DNA of 64,000 nt from Schaalia sp. 19OD2882 (GTDB lineage: Bacteria > Actinomycetota > Actinomycetes > Actinomycetales > Actinomycetaceae): NCBI RefSeq assembly GCF_018986735.1, contig NZ_CP065521.1:496001-560000 (forward strand), read 5' to 3'. The position numbers and the translations under genes are program-made. Shown here piece after piece: positions 50,890 through 60,199 of the stretch. The notes beneath the pieces were generated by a model. The model made no database searches, had not been told where the DNA came from, and saw only the letters and a list, made by a program, of their open reading frames with translations. The stretch's first letter is position 1, and every line of letters begins with the position of its first letter.

Positions 50890-52494
50890 ATGACCGAGTA
50901 CCCCGAGAGCCAGCACGCGATCCAGATCGTCGGCAAGGAGGAGTTCGTCGTCAACACCTCCAAGGCCATCGACCCGGTCGGCCCGCACCAGATGATGCTC
51001 AAGGTCGAGGCCTGCGGCATCTGCTTCTCCGACACGAAGCTGCTGCACCAGTTCGACTCCCACCCGCGCAAGTCCGACGTCATCGCCGGAATCGCCCCCG
51101 AGGCGCTGACGCAGATCCCCAGCTACCACCCGGGCAGCGCCCCCGTGACCCCCGGTCATGAGCCCGTCGTGCGCGTGGTCGAGGTCGGCGAGTCGGTCAC
51201 CCACTTCAAGGTCGGTGACCGCCTGCTGGTCCAGGCCGACTGGAAGCACCTGCGCACCGCCAAGTCCAATGGCGCCTTCGGCTACAACTTCGACGGAGCC
51301 CTGCAGGAGTACGTCGTCGTCGACGAACGCTGTGTCGTCTCCCCCGACGGCGAGGAGTTCCTCATTCACGTGAGTGAGGGGCCCTCGGCCGCTGCAGTCG
51401 GCCTCATCGAGCCGTGGGCCACTGTCGAAGGCTCCTACGCGTGGGCCGAACGCAACCACGTGGCCGACGGTGGCCGCCTGCTGGTCGTCGGCGAGGGTTG
51501 CGTGGACGCCCTGACCGCCGAACACACTCCCGCCGAGGTCGTCCGTGTGGCGGTCGACGCCCTGGGCGAGGTCGAGGGGCAGGAGTTCGACGACATCGTC
51601 TTCTTCGGCGCCGATGCGCGGGCCATTGAGAAGGCTGCGCTGCTGCTGGGTTCGCGTTCGGTCATGTGCGTGGTCCTGGGTGGGGCGCGCATCGACGGCA
51701 AGGTGAGCCTTGACATCGGGCGCGTCCACTACGACTTCACGCGCTTTTGTGGCACCACCGGCTCCGACCCGGTGGAAGGGTACGCGTGGATCCCCGCCAA
51801 CGGGGACCTTCGCAAGGGCGACAAGTGCGCATTCATCGGGGCGGCCGGCCCGATGGGGGTCATGCACGCGATGCGCGCAGTGACCTGCGGTGTTCCGGGG
51901 CTGTCGGTGGTGGGCACCGATCTGTCGGACGAGCGTCTGGCCAACCTCAAGGAGGTCGTCGGCGCCACCGCCGAGAAGAACGGCGTGCCCTTGGACATCA
52001 TCAACACCGGAACGCAGCCGCTGGAGTACGGCTACACCTACGTCACCTGCCTGGTTCCCGTGCCGGCGCTGGTTTCACAGGCGGTGGACATCTGTGCCGA
52101 GGGTGGAATTCTCAACGCCTTCGCGGGAATCGCGGCCGGCACCTTCGGTGACTTCGACCTGCAGGGCATCATCGAACGCAAGATCTTCATGTTGGGCACC
52201 TCGGGCTCCGACGTGTCCGACATGCGCACGGTCCTGCGCAAGATCGAGGCCGGCATCATCGACACGACGATCTCCCTGTGGGCCGTGACCGGCATGGCGG
52301 GCTTCGGCGACGCCATCGGAGCGGTCATGAACCGCACCTCGGGCGGCAAGATCATGGTCTTCCCGATGCTGCACGACCTGGGCCTGACCCCGGTGGCCGA
52401 CCTTGCCGAGGACTTCCCGGAGGTCGCCGCCAAGCTCAACGACGGCCTGTGGACCAAGGAGGCCGAGGAGGCGCTGCTGGCCATTGCCAAGTGA
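50890..52494 (+). CDS. Zinc-dependent MDR-family dehydrogenase with large insertion
   Basis: The protein has 534 residues against about 350 for normal zinc alcohol/polyol dehydrogenases. Catalytic zinc ligands C42 ('EACGICFSDT'), H90 and E91 ('TPGHEPVVRVVEVGE') are visible. The structural-zinc cysteines are absent. An extra segment of about 120 residues ('VVRVAVDALGEVEGQEFDDI' and following) interrupts the usual order before the nucleotide-binding fold 'KCAFIGAAGPMGVMHAMRAV'. GAAGGAGACGAA precedes the ATG. It is the last gene of the operon, convergent with uxuB. Probable reaction: oxidation or reduction at a secondary alcohol of a sugar-like compound. Confidence 0.75.
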   Translation: MTEYPESQHAIQIVGKEEFVVNTSKAIDPVGPHQMMLKVEACGICFSDTKLLHQFDSHPRKSDVIAGIAPEALTQIPSYHPGSAPVTPGHEPVVRVVEVGESVTHFKVGDRLLVQADWKHLRTAKSNGAFGYNFDGALQEYVVVDERCVVSPDGEEFLIHVSEGPSAAAVGLIEPWATVEGSYAWAERNHVADGGRLLVVGEGCVDALTAEHTPAEVVRVAVDALGEVEGQEFDDIVFFGADARAIEKAALLLGSRSVMCVVLGGARIDGKVSLDIGRVHYDFTRFCGTTGSDPVEGYAWIPANGDLRKGDKCAFIGAAGPMGVMHAMRAVTCGVPGLSVVGTDLSDERLANLKEVVGATAEKNGVPLDIINTGTQPLEYGYTYVTCLVPVPALVSQAVDICAEGGILNAFAGIAAGTFGDFDLQGIIERKIFMLGTSGSDVSDMRTVLRKIEAGIIDTTISLWAVTGMAGFGDAIGAVMNRTSGGKIMVFPMLHDLGLTPVADLAEDFPEVAAKLNDGLWTKEAEEALLAIAK

Positions 52495-52513
52495 GGAGCG
52501 GAGCGAGGCGCTC

Positions 52514-53911
52514 TCAGCGCGCCTTCTGGAGGATCTCCTCACAGGCTGCGACCACCAGGGAAACGACCCTGTCCTCACCTGCCACGTCAGGTGCCAGGAA
52601 GTGCAGGACACTGGAGACGTCCTCAGCCACCGTTCCACCGACCAGTGCGGTGACCTGCTCGGCCGCCACGTCCTTGACCGGGGCGCCCACACCACGCAGG
52701 TGCGCGATCCAGGCGGCCAGCAGCCGCACCGCACCCGCGGGGGTGGCCCCCTGGGCGAGGCGGGCACGCAGCACCGGCAGGCATCGCACGGGGATCTTCA
52801 CGGAACCGTCTGCCGCGATCTGCGCCAACAGGTGACGCACCCTCGGGTTCGTGAAGCGCTCCAGCAGCGACTGCCTGTAGGCCTCCCACGGCACGGACAC
52901 GCACGCACCCGCATCCTGCCACCACTGTTCGACCCACTCACGCAGTGTCGGCTGGACGATCGCCTCGGCCACCGTCCGGCAGCCCAAGGCGGAACCCGCA
53001 TAGGCAAGCAGCGAATGCGCGCCGTTGAGCATCCACAGTTTGCGTTCCTCGTACGGGGCCACATCGTCGACGAAGGTGACTCCTGCGCCCGCCCAGTCCG
53101 GGTGGCCGGCAGGGAAGTCGCCACTGATGACCCACTCGGCGAAGGGCTCTGTGGGGACAGGGGAGGAGTCCTGATAGCCCAGGGCGGACACGGCCGCCAC
53201 GTCGTCGTCGGTGGTGGCCGGCGTGATGCGGTCGACCATCGAACTGGCCCACGACACATTCGCCTCCACCCAGTCCAGGGCATCGGGTGCGACCTGCGTG
53301 AGCGCGTCGAGGACGACCCGGCGGAAAGCGCTGCCGTTGTCGCAAAGATTGTCACAGGGCAGGACGGTCAGCGGCCCCGCATCCGCCTCGCGGCGCACCA
53401 GGACTCCGGCGGCCACACGCACCGGCGTACTCGCCAGCGCACATGAGGACAGGGATTCGACGCTCGCACCCTCCTTCGCCAGTTGATCGCGCAGGTCCGC
53501 CACGTCGGCGGCCACGTCCGTGGCGTCCACGTCCAGGGACCCGTCCGCGCGACGACGATAGCCGGCCTCGGTCACGGTGGAGGTGACGATCGCCGTCGCG
53601 GGAGCCGCGAAGTAGCCGAGCAGGGCCGACGTGTCGCTGGCCGGGTGGACGGCGGACAGGGAGGAGATCACCTCGAAAGTGTCCATGTCGGCCCCCTTGG
53701 TCACCAGCGTGTACAGGCCGTCCTGGGGTGCCAGCAGCTCGGCGGCCGTGGGACGGCGGCCCGTGAAGGCGGCGATGCCCCACTGGTCGGCGTCGCGGCA
53801 GTGCTCGGTGTACCAGGCCTGGTGGGCGCGGGTGAAATTGCCCAAGCCCAGGTGGATGATCCTCACGGGGGCTGCGGGGCGACCATGGGTGGCGCGATTG
53901 AGTCGTTTCAC
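52514..53911 (-). CDS. uxuB: Fructuronate reductase / mannonate oxidoreductase (UxuB-type)
   Basis: The protein has 465 residues of the mannitol dehydrogenase family. 'RIIHLGLGNFTRAHQAWYTE' is the NAD-binding loop. 'ALASTPVRVAAGVLVRREAD', 'ANVSWASSMVDRITPATTDD' and 'ERKLWMLNGAHSLLAYAG' (with the catalytic Lys and the Asn-Gly-x-His motif) follow. It reduces D-fructuronate to D-mannonate. It starts with GTG overlapping the uxaC stop (GTGA). The preceding isomerase and glucuronidase genes make the fructuronate assignment more likely than mannitol. Confidence 0.88.
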   Translation of the reverse strand: MKRLNRATHGRPAAPVRIIHLGLGNFTRAHQAWYTEHCRDADQWGIAAFTGRRPTAAELLAPQDGLYTLVTKGADMDTFEVISSLSAVHPASDTSALLGYFAAPATAIVTSTVTEAGYRRRADGSLDVDATDVAADVADLRDQLAKEGASVESLSSCALASTPVRVAAGVLVRREADAGPLTVLPCDNLCDNGSAFRRVVLDALTQVAPDALDWVEANVSWASSMVDRITPATTDDDVAAVSALGYQDSSPVPTEPFAEWVISGDFPAGHPDWAGAGVTFVDDVAPYEERKLWMLNGAHSLLAYAGSALGCRTVAEAIVQPTLREWVEQWWQDAGACVSVPWEAYRQSLLERFTNPRVRHLLAQIAADGSVKIPVRCLPVLRARLAQGATPAGAVRLLAAWIAHLRGVGAPVKDVAAEQVTALVGGTVAEDVSSVLHFLAPDVAGEDRVVSLVVAACEEILQKAR

Positions 53912-55323
53912 AGCTTGAACACCTTCTTCGGTTGGGTGGTGACCAGGGCCACGGCGGTCTCAGCGGCCTCGTCCATGGCGAGGCGGTGTTCGGCGACCAG
54001 GCCGGCCAGGAAGGCGCAGTCGACTCGGCGTGAGACATCGTGGCGCACGGGGATCGAGCAGAAGGCGCGGGTGTCGTCGATGAACCCGGAGGTCTTGGCG
54101 AATCCCGCGTATCCGGTGACGGAGCGGCGGTAGCGCATGATCGCGTCGGTCTCGTCGATGAACCACCAGGGGGCTCCGATGAACAGGCCCCTGTACCAGC
54201 CCGCCAGCGGCGCCAGCTCGCGGGAGTAGACCGTCTCGTCCATTGTGAAGACCACCAGGTGGAAGCCATCCGAGTTTCCGTAGGCGTCGAGCATCGGCCG
54301 CAGGGAGCGGGTGAATTCGACGCTGGTGGGCACGTCCGCACCGACATCGGCGCCGTAGCGGGTCGAGGCGGAGCTGTCGTGGTTGCGGGCAACTGCCGGA
54401 TGCAGGGTCATGACCAGCCCGTCCTGGACGGCCAGGGCCGCCTGGTCGTTGAGCATGTGGGCGCGCAGCAACTGCGAGTCCGACCAGGTGATGGTGCCCG
54501 CCAGGGCACGCGCGAAGAGGGTGGCCACCTGGGCTTCGCCCAGGCGCTCGCAGGTGGCGTCCACGTGGGAGTGGTCGGTCGACACGGCACCGAGTTCCTT
54601 GAAGTGGGCGCGCCTGCGTCGCATGGCTTCCAGGTGGCTGGGGTAGTCGACGATGTCGACGTCGGCGGCACGGCCGAGCGCCCGGGTGAGGTCGCGCCAG
54701 TCGCTGCGGGCCGGCTCAAGATAGGCGTCGGGGCGGAAGGTGGGCACCACACGCCCCTTCCAGGTGGGGTCCTCACGTAGCTTCCGGTGGGCCGCCAGGT
54801 CCGAGCACGGGTCGTCGGTGGTGGCCAGGGTTTCGATGCGGAAGCGCTCGTACAAGGCCCGAGGGCGGTACGCGGGGTCCGCCAGGCGTTCGGCGATGGT
54901 GTCGTGGATCAGGTCGGCGCTTTCCGCGCCGGGTCGCACCCGGATGCCGAAGACGTCGTGGAAGACGGACTCGAACCACGTCTGGACGGGGGTGCCGCGA
55001 AAGACGTGCCAGTTCTCGCACAGCAGGCGGAAGGCGCGCCGTGACGCGTCGGCGTCCAGGGGGCCTCCCACACCCACCCCGAGCTCTTCCAGTTCAACTC
55101 CGGCTGCCGAGTGCAGCATCCGATTCGTGTAGTGGTCGGGGGTCAGGAGCAGACTTGTGGGGTCGGTGAAGGGCAGGTTGTCGGCCAGCCACTCTGCGGG
55201 CACGTGCCCGTGGGGGGAGATGATCGGCAGCTTGTCGACCAGTTCGAAGAGTTCGCGTGCGATGGTGCGTGTGCCGGGGTCTGCCGGCAGGAGCCGGTCA
55301 GGGTGCAGGGCCAGGGGCTTCAT
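53908..55323 (-). CDS. uxaC: Glucuronate isomerase
   Basis: The protein has 471 residues, the usual UxaC size. It turns D-glucuronate into D-fructuronate. Motifs include 'LPIISPHGHVPAEWLADNLP' near the N-terminus (metal-binding H-x-H type), 'CENWHVFRGTPVQTWFESVF', 'TTDDPCSDL' and the late 'GLFIGAPWWFIDETDAIMRY'. It is nine bases downstream of the LacI gene and overlaps uxuB, so it lies within one operon. Confidence 0.93.
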   Translation of the reverse strand: MKPLALHPDRLLPADPGTRTIARELFELVDKLPIISPHGHVPAEWLADNLPFTDPTSLLLTPDHYTNRMLHSAAGVELEELGVGVGGPLDADASRRAFRLLCENWHVFRGTPVQTWFESVFHDVFGIRVRPGAESADLIHDTIAERLADPAYRPRALYERFRIETLATTDDPCSDLAAHRKLREDPTWKGRVVPTFRPDAYLEPARSDWRDLTRALGRAADVDIVDYPSHLEAMRRRRAHFKELGAVSTDHSHVDATCERLGEAQVATLFARALAGTITWSDSQLLRAHMLNDQAALAVQDGLVMTLHPAVARNHDSSASTRYGADVGADVPTSVEFTRSLRPMLDAYGNSDGFHLVVFTMDETVYSRELAPLAGWYRGLFIGAPWWFIDETDAIMRYRRSVTGYAGFAKTSGFIDDTRAFCSIPVRHDVSRRVDCAFLAGLVAEHRLAMDEAAETAVALVTTQPKKVFKL

Positions 55324-55332
55324 GGAGTCTCC

Positions 55333-56436
55333 TCAGAAGTGGGGGTGCTGTCCCACCGGTTGCACCGGCGAGTGTGGGTACGACACCGAGTCGCGTTGGA
55401 CAAGAGTCACGGGAACGACGAAGGTCTGGTTGAGGCGGGCGCTGCGACGGGTCACTTGGTGGATGAGGGTGCATGCCGCGCTCTGGCCGATCTCCGTGGC
55501 GCTGGTGGCCACGCTGGTCAGGGTCGGCGTGTTGAGCACGGCCGAGATCGAGTTGTCGATGCCGACCACCGAGACGTCATCGGGGACGCGCATGCCCAGG
55601 GCCTGCACGCCTTTCATGAAGCCGATGGCCATGATGTCGTTGAAGGCCATGACGGCTGTGGTCGGGTTGTCCCGCCAACGTTGGGAGGCTTCCAGTCCGC
55701 CGCGCACGGAGGGTACGCACGGTCCGATGCGACGCACGGGCATGTCGAAGGACTTGCACGCTTCGGTGACGGCCCGCCACCGGGTGCCGTCCATCCAGGA
55801 GGCTTCCGGGCCCGCCAGGTAGGTGAGGCGTTCGTGCCCCAGGGACTCCAGGTACTGGACGGCTCGGCGCAGGCCGCCGCGCGTGTCGGGGACCACGGAG
55901 GTGGTGCCCTGGACGACCCTGTTGACCGCCACCAGCGGGGTGACCTTGGCGACCTGGGCGATGGCGGAGTCGGACAGGCGTGAGGCCACCAGTGCGACCC
56001 CGTCGACCACGGGGACGATCCGGTTGATCAGGTCCTGCTCCAGGACGCTGTTCTCCTGCGAGTCCAGGAGGATCGTCGAGTACCCGGCCTCGTGGGCTTC
56101 GTTCTGGAAGGAGCGCATCATGTGCGTGTAGACCGGGTTCGTGGCGTCGGCGGCGACGAAGGCGAGGATCTTCGTGGCTTCGTCGCGTTCGGAGCGGGGG
56201 ATGACGCTGGTTCGGTACCCGAGGCGTTCGGCGGCCAGTCGGATTCTCTCTGCCGTGTCGGCGTTGACCCGGCCGGGCCTCGCGAAGGCGCGGGACACGG
56301 TCGAGGGCGAGACCCCGACCTCGTGGGCCACGTCGTAGATCGTGACCCGGCGTTGGTTCGCCTGCGGATCCGGTGTGTCGAGGGTATCGCCCTCATCCGA
56401 TGGTGAGGGGCCGGAGGTGGGGGGCTGCTCAGTCAT
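55333..56436 (-). CDS. LacI-family regulator of the glucuronide operon
   Basis: The protein has 367 residues from the ATG at 56436, with GGGAGGCGCC upstream. An acidic 30-residue N-terminal extension precedes the HTH 'TIYDVAHEVGVSPSTVSRAF' and hinge helix. The effector domain has 'VAADATNPVYTHMMRSFQNE' and 'VMAFNDIMAIGFMKGVQALG'. It overlaps larB by eight bases. Being inside the operon, it probably represses uidA and the divergent transporter from the 60.0 kb intergenic region. Confidence 0.9.
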   Translation of the reverse strand: MTEQPPTSGPSPSDEGDTLDTPDPQANQRRVTIYDVAHEVGVSPSTVSRAFARPGRVNADTAERIRLAAERLGYRTSVIPRSERDEATKILAFVAADATNPVYTHMMRSFQNEAHEAGYSTILLDSQENSVLEQDLINRIVPVVDGVALVASRLSDSAIAQVAKVTPLVAVNRVVQGTTSVVPDTRGGLRRAVQYLESLGHERLTYLAGPEASWMDGTRWRAVTEACKSFDMPVRRIGPCVPSVRGGLEASQRWRDNPTTAVMAFNDIMAIGFMKGVQALGMRVPDDVSVVGIDNSISAVLNTPTLTSVATSATEIGQSAACTLIHQVTRRSARLNQTFVVPVTLVQRDSVSYPHSPVQPVGQHPHF

Positions 56437-57124
56437 TGGCGCCTCCCGAAAGGGCGCCGACAGCCGCGATCTGGGCCGCCAGGTGCCCGGCCCCGTACCC
56501 GTTGTCGATGTTGACCACACCGACCCCGGGGGCGCAGGAGCTCAGCATCGACAACAGCGCCGTCACCCCGCCAAAGGTCGCCCCGTATCCCACTGAGGTC
56601 GGCACGGCGACCACCGGCGCCTTGACCAGTCCCGCCACGACGGGCACCAGAGCGCCCTCCATACCGGCGACCACGACGATGACATCGGCGGTTTCGAGGG
56701 CCTCACGTCGGGCGAGGATCCGGTGAAGGCCAGCGACCCCCACGTCGTTCAGGGTTTCGACCCGGCGACCGAGGTGGCGGGCGGTCATTGCCGCCTCCCT
56801 GGCCACCGGCAGGTCGGAGGTGCCCGCACACACGACAAGGACACGGCCCCCTGTCGGCTCGGGCGGAGTGGGCGGCCAGGCGAGCATACGGGCCACCGGG
56901 TCGTGGAGCGCGTCGGGCAATTCGGCGAGGACGGCACGGGCGTGAGTGTCGTCGGCCCTGGTGAAGAGCAGTGTTCCCAGGGCCGAGTCGTCTCCGACCC
57001 GTCGCGCCCGCTCTGCCCATTGGCGGGCCGCGTGTTGACACTGCTCGGGCGTCTTCGACTCGCAGTAGACGGCTTCGGCGTATCCGCGCCGTGCGTGTCG
57101 GTCGAAGTCCAGGTTCAGTTCCAT
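56429..57124 (-). CDS. larB: LarB, nickel-pincer cofactor biosynthesis (NaAD carboxylase/hydrolase)
   Basis: The protein has 231 residues. The PurE/AIR-carboxylase-like fold is shown by 'VLVVCAGTSDLPVAREAAMT', 'VIVVVAGMEGALVPVVAGLV' and 'VVAVPTSVGYGATFGGVTAL'. The LarB end 'SSCAPGVGVVNIDNGYGAGH' has the family Cys and Asn-Ile-Asp-Asn-Gly. LarB carboxylates nicotinic acid adenine dinucleotide as the first step of the nickel-pincer nucleotide. The gene overlaps larE upstream by one base and lacI downstream by eight. LarC and LarA genes are not in the window. Confidence 0.92.
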   Translation of the reverse strand: MELNLDFDRHARRGYAEAVYCESKTPEQCQHAARQWAERARRVGDDSALGTLLFTRADDTHARAVLAELPDALHDPVARMLAWPPTPPEPTGGRVLVVCAGTSDLPVAREAAMTARHLGRRVETLNDVGVAGLHRILARREALETADVIVVVAGMEGALVPVVAGLVKAPVVAVPTSVGYGATFGGVTALLSMLSSCAPGVGVVNIDNGYGAGHLAAQIAAVGALSGGAND

Positions 57125-58128
57125 CAGGCGCTCCGACCCGAATTCAGGACGTGCAGGGTGAAGGCGCCCGACTGGATGCCGTCCAGGTCAAGGCTGACGA
57201 AGCGGAAGCCCGCCGCGCGCACGGCCCTCAGGACCCTCTCACGCACTCCTTCCTCCAGCAGCAGGTGGAACTCGTCGACGGGAACCTCGACGCGGGCAAC
57301 CTCTCCGTGGTGGCGCACTCGGCAGGTGGTGAACCCTGCGGCCAGGACCGCGTCCTCGGCGGTGTCGACGGCCCTCAGGGATGCGGCGTCGACAGGTGTG
57401 CCGTGGGGGATGCGTGAGGCCAGGCAGGGGCTGGAGGGCAGGTCGGCGCTGTTGAGCCCGAGTTGCGCGGCGATGGCGCGGACCTGCGACTTCGTGATCC
57501 CGGCAATCTGGAGCGGGGCGATGACCCGCCGTTCGGCCGCTGCCCTGGTGCCAGGGCGGTCCGCCGCCAGGGCGTCGTCCGCATTCGTGCCGGTCACCAG
57601 GATGTCGAGTCCGTCGGAGCGGAGGACCTCCAGGGTGATCCTGTCGTAGGTCTCCGACTTGCAGAAGTAGCAGCGGGAGGCGGTGTTGGCCCGGTAGGAC
57701 GGGTTGTCGAACTCGCGGGTGTGGACCTCGACCAGGCGCAGGCCGAGTTGGTCGGCCTGCGCCCTGGCCAGGTCATGGTGACGTCTGGACAACGAGGGAG
57801 AGACCGCAAGGGCCAGAACGGTGTTCTCCCGGCCCAGTGCCCTGGCCGTCAGGGCCGCCAGGACCGAGGAATCGACCCCACCCGAAAAGGCCACGGCTGC
57901 GGTGCGCGCGCCGACCCGGGCGAAGGCCTCTCGAACTGCCTCGGCCCGTGCGGCCAGCTCGCCCGGCAGCGGCGCCCACAGGTCCACCGTCGTGGCACGC
58001 GCGCTGTCCACCGCCCCGCCTCCGGGTTCGACCCGCCCGCCGGCGGAGGCGCCGCTGGGCGCAACACCTCCGGCCCGCCCTGTGACCTCCGCCCGCTCCA
58101 GCCGAGTCGTCTCGGTTGTGCTCTCCAT
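57124..58128 (-). CDS. larE: LarE, ATP-dependent sacrificial sulfur transferase
   Basis: The protein has 334 residues. After an unconserved Gly/Ala-rich N-terminus of about 45 residues, the PP-loop 'AVAFSGGVDSSVLAALTARA' (SGGVDSS at 82-88) begins the ATP pyrophosphatase domain. 'ASRCYFCKSETYDRI' and 'PSSPCLASRIPHGTPVD' hold the cysteines characteristic of LarE, including the PCLASR cysteine that donates its sulfur. It thiolates the LarB product to build the nickel-binding pincer. It follows uidA by 24 bases in the same operon. Confidence 0.92.
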   Translation of the reverse strand: MESTTETTRLERAEVTGRAGGVAPSGASAGGRVEPGGGAVDSARATTVDLWAPLPGELAARAEAVREAFARVGARTAAVAFSGGVDSSVLAALTARALGRENTVLALAVSPSLSRRHHDLARAQADQLGLRLVEVHTREFDNPSYRANTASRCYFCKSETYDRITLEVLRSDGLDILVTGTNADDALAADRPGTRAAAERRVIAPLQIAGITKSQVRAIAAQLGLNSADLPSSPCLASRIPHGTPVDAASLRAVDTAEDAVLAAGFTTCRVRHHGEVARVEVPVDEFHLLLEEGVRERVLRAVRAAGFRFVSLDLDGIQSGAFTLHVLNSGRSA

Positions 58129-58152
58129 CGTCCTCGTCTCCGTCCAGGGGTC

Positions 58153-59928
58153 TCAGCGACCCGATTCGTCCCTCATCCGCGTCCAGCGCTCGCGGACCTT
58201 CCAGGCCGCCGCCTTGGGTTGACGTTCGCGGGTGAACATGCCTTTCTTGTTCCCGCCCACGCGCATGATGCCCGGCGTGGTCTGGAAGTCCGCGAAGTTC
58301 CACATCTGTTCACCCACGACCTCGTCCACGTCGTCGAAGACCCGGTGGAACATGTCCAACATGTCCACCTGGTACTCCTCCGACCACGGGCGGCGGTGCA
58401 TGTCGTGCAGGCCGGGCATCGTGTCCGGGCCGTACTCGGTGAAGATGATCGGTTTGCCGGGGGCGCGGCGGATCCACCCGGCGATTTCCTCGCGCAGGTG
58501 CTTCTCGGCCGACGCCAAGTCGCCGTTGTCCCAGTACCAGCCGTAATAGCGGTTGAGCATGACCACGTCGAAGTCGTCGATGAGGGTCTCGGCCTCAGGC
58601 CCGCCGATCTGCACATTCACGTATCCGACAGGTCGGGTGGGGTCGGCTTCGCGGGCCAGCGCCGCCAGGGGCGAGAAGTACTCGTGCGCCTCGGGCGTGT
58701 GCGACTCGGGCTCGTTGGCGATGGACCACATGACCACGCAGGGGTGGTTGCGGTCGCGGGCGATGAGTTCCCGGATGTGATCGGCGTGGACCTGGCGTGT
58801 CTGGGTGCTGACGGTGTTCGGGGTGAAGGTCGGGAAGTTCTTGCCTCCGAAGATTCCACCGGCGATTCCGGTGTTCAGGCCGACGGCAGCGGTCTCGTCG
58901 ATGACGACCATGCCCACACGGTCCGCGTGGTCCAGGACCTCCTCGTCGTAGGGGTAGTGGGAGGTGCGGAAGGAGTTGGCGCCCTGCCAGGCCATGAGCT
59001 CGAAGTCGTGGAACATGAGGACGTGGTCGTGGCCCTTGCCGCGGATCGGCCGGTCCTCGTGGCAACCGTAGCCGCGGAAGTGGAAGGGCCGGCCGTTGAT
59101 GAGGAACTTCCCGTCCCGGACCTCGACGGTGCGGATGCCGAAGGGCTGCGGGTACACGTCCTGGTCGGCGTGGATCTCAAGGGTGTGCATGCCGCCCTTG
59201 CCGGGCTCCCACAGGACGGCGTCGTCGATGCGCACCGTCCCGGTGGTGCCCTCGCACGTGGCCACCACGCTTCCAGCGGGGGCCAGGACGTTCACCCGGA
59301 CCTCGCGTGCACCTGGGGCGTCGACCTCGTAGTGGACCACACCGGTGCTCCCGTCGATGTCGGTGCTCACCCGGACGTTCTCGACGTGCACGGCGGGGCG
59401 GGTGCACAGCTGCACGCTGCGGTGGATGCCCGCGTAGTTGTAGAAGTCGTGGAAGTAGCGCTGGACCTGATGGCCGGCGTCGGTCGTGTCGACCCAGCCG
59501 GGTGGGATGGTCGTCCACGAGAGGCGGTTGTCGACGCTCACGGACAGGCGGAAGTGGGTCCTTCCGGCGACCAGGTCGGTCACATCGGCCTCTAAGGGCA
59601 GGTATCCGCCTTGGTGGCGGGCGACTTCGACCTCGTCGACCCAGACGACTGCGCCGTGGGTGACCGAACCGAAGTGCAGGACCAGGCGCTCGTCGGGCAG
59701 CGTGCGCGGGACGGTGACGCTCCTCTGGTAGCGGACCGGACCCACGTGGTCGTGGATGGCGGTGTCGACGGTGACGTCGTTGAACGAGGACGGGACGGGC
59801 ATGGGGCGGGGATCGGTGATCCCCTCGGTCAGCCAGGCAATGTCGTCGGAGTCGGTGGCCAGTGCGAAGTCCCAGATCCCGTCGAGGCAGTGGATCGTGC
59901 GGGAGGAGGACGGGCGTGGTCGTAGCAT
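58153..59928 (-). CDS. uidA: Beta-glucuronidase (GH2)
   Basis: The protein has 591 residues from the ATG at 59928 (AAGGAG six bases upstream); the longer frame has no family match before 'MLRPRPSSSR'. A GH2 sugar-binding domain comes first ('RYQRSVTVPRTLPDERLVLH'), then an immunoglobulin-like domain, then the TIM barrel with acid/base E406 ('WSIANEPESHTPE') and nucleophile E498 ('IIFTEYGPDTMPG'). 'MWNFADFQTTPGIMRVGGNK' contains the Asn-x-Lys motif specific for glucuronides. No signal peptide, so it acts inside the cell on imported glucuronides. It is the first gene of the minus-strand operon. Confidence 0.93.
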   Translation of the reverse strand: MLRPRPSSSRTIHCLDGIWDFALATDSDDIAWLTEGITDPRPMPVPSSFNDVTVDTAIHDHVGPVRYQRSVTVPRTLPDERLVLHFGSVTHGAVVWVDEVEVARHQGGYLPLEADVTDLVAGRTHFRLSVSVDNRLSWTTIPPGWVDTTDAGHQVQRYFHDFYNYAGIHRSVQLCTRPAVHVENVRVSTDIDGSTGVVHYEVDAPGAREVRVNVLAPAGSVVATCEGTTGTVRIDDAVLWEPGKGGMHTLEIHADQDVYPQPFGIRTVEVRDGKFLINGRPFHFRGYGCHEDRPIRGKGHDHVLMFHDFELMAWQGANSFRTSHYPYDEEVLDHADRVGMVVIDETAAVGLNTGIAGGIFGGKNFPTFTPNTVSTQTRQVHADHIRELIARDRNHPCVVMWSIANEPESHTPEAHEYFSPLAALAREADPTRPVGYVNVQIGGPEAETLIDDFDVVMLNRYYGWYWDNGDLASAEKHLREEIAGWIRRAPGKPIIFTEYGPDTMPGLHDMHRRPWSEEYQVDMLDMFHRVFDDVDEVVGEQMWNFADFQTTPGIMRVGGNKKGMFTRERQPKAAAWKVRERWTRMRDESGR

Positions 59929-60007
59929 TCTCAGCTCCTTTGCCGAGGTCATTGCGGTGTGTTCCCTACGCACCCATTCGAGCACGACGGGGTGGGCGTT
60001 CCAGGCT

Positions 60008-60059
60008 GTTGCCACCTGTTGCAGACCTTCATGCGCATTGTGAGGCAACTCATGGCAAC
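60008..60059. promoter_or_regulatory. Candidate operator pair between uidA and the carrier gene
   Basis: In the divergent intergenic region GTTGCCA (60008-60014) and its complement TGGCAAC (60053-60059) form an inverted pair, and a further CTGTTGCAG and AGGCAACT lie between them. Repeated GTTGC/GCAAC half-sites suit looping or co-operative binding by the operon's LacI protein. Confidence 0.4.
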
Positions 60060-60199
60060 GGTGCTACAGGGGGTGTGTGTTCTGGAAAGAATCTGGCCAA
60101 GGCCTCCGAAGGCGGCAGGCCGTCAACGACCCCATCGACGCGCAGGCTCCACAACGGCGTGCGACGGTCGAGGTCCCACGAGGTCAAGGGAGACCAGAG

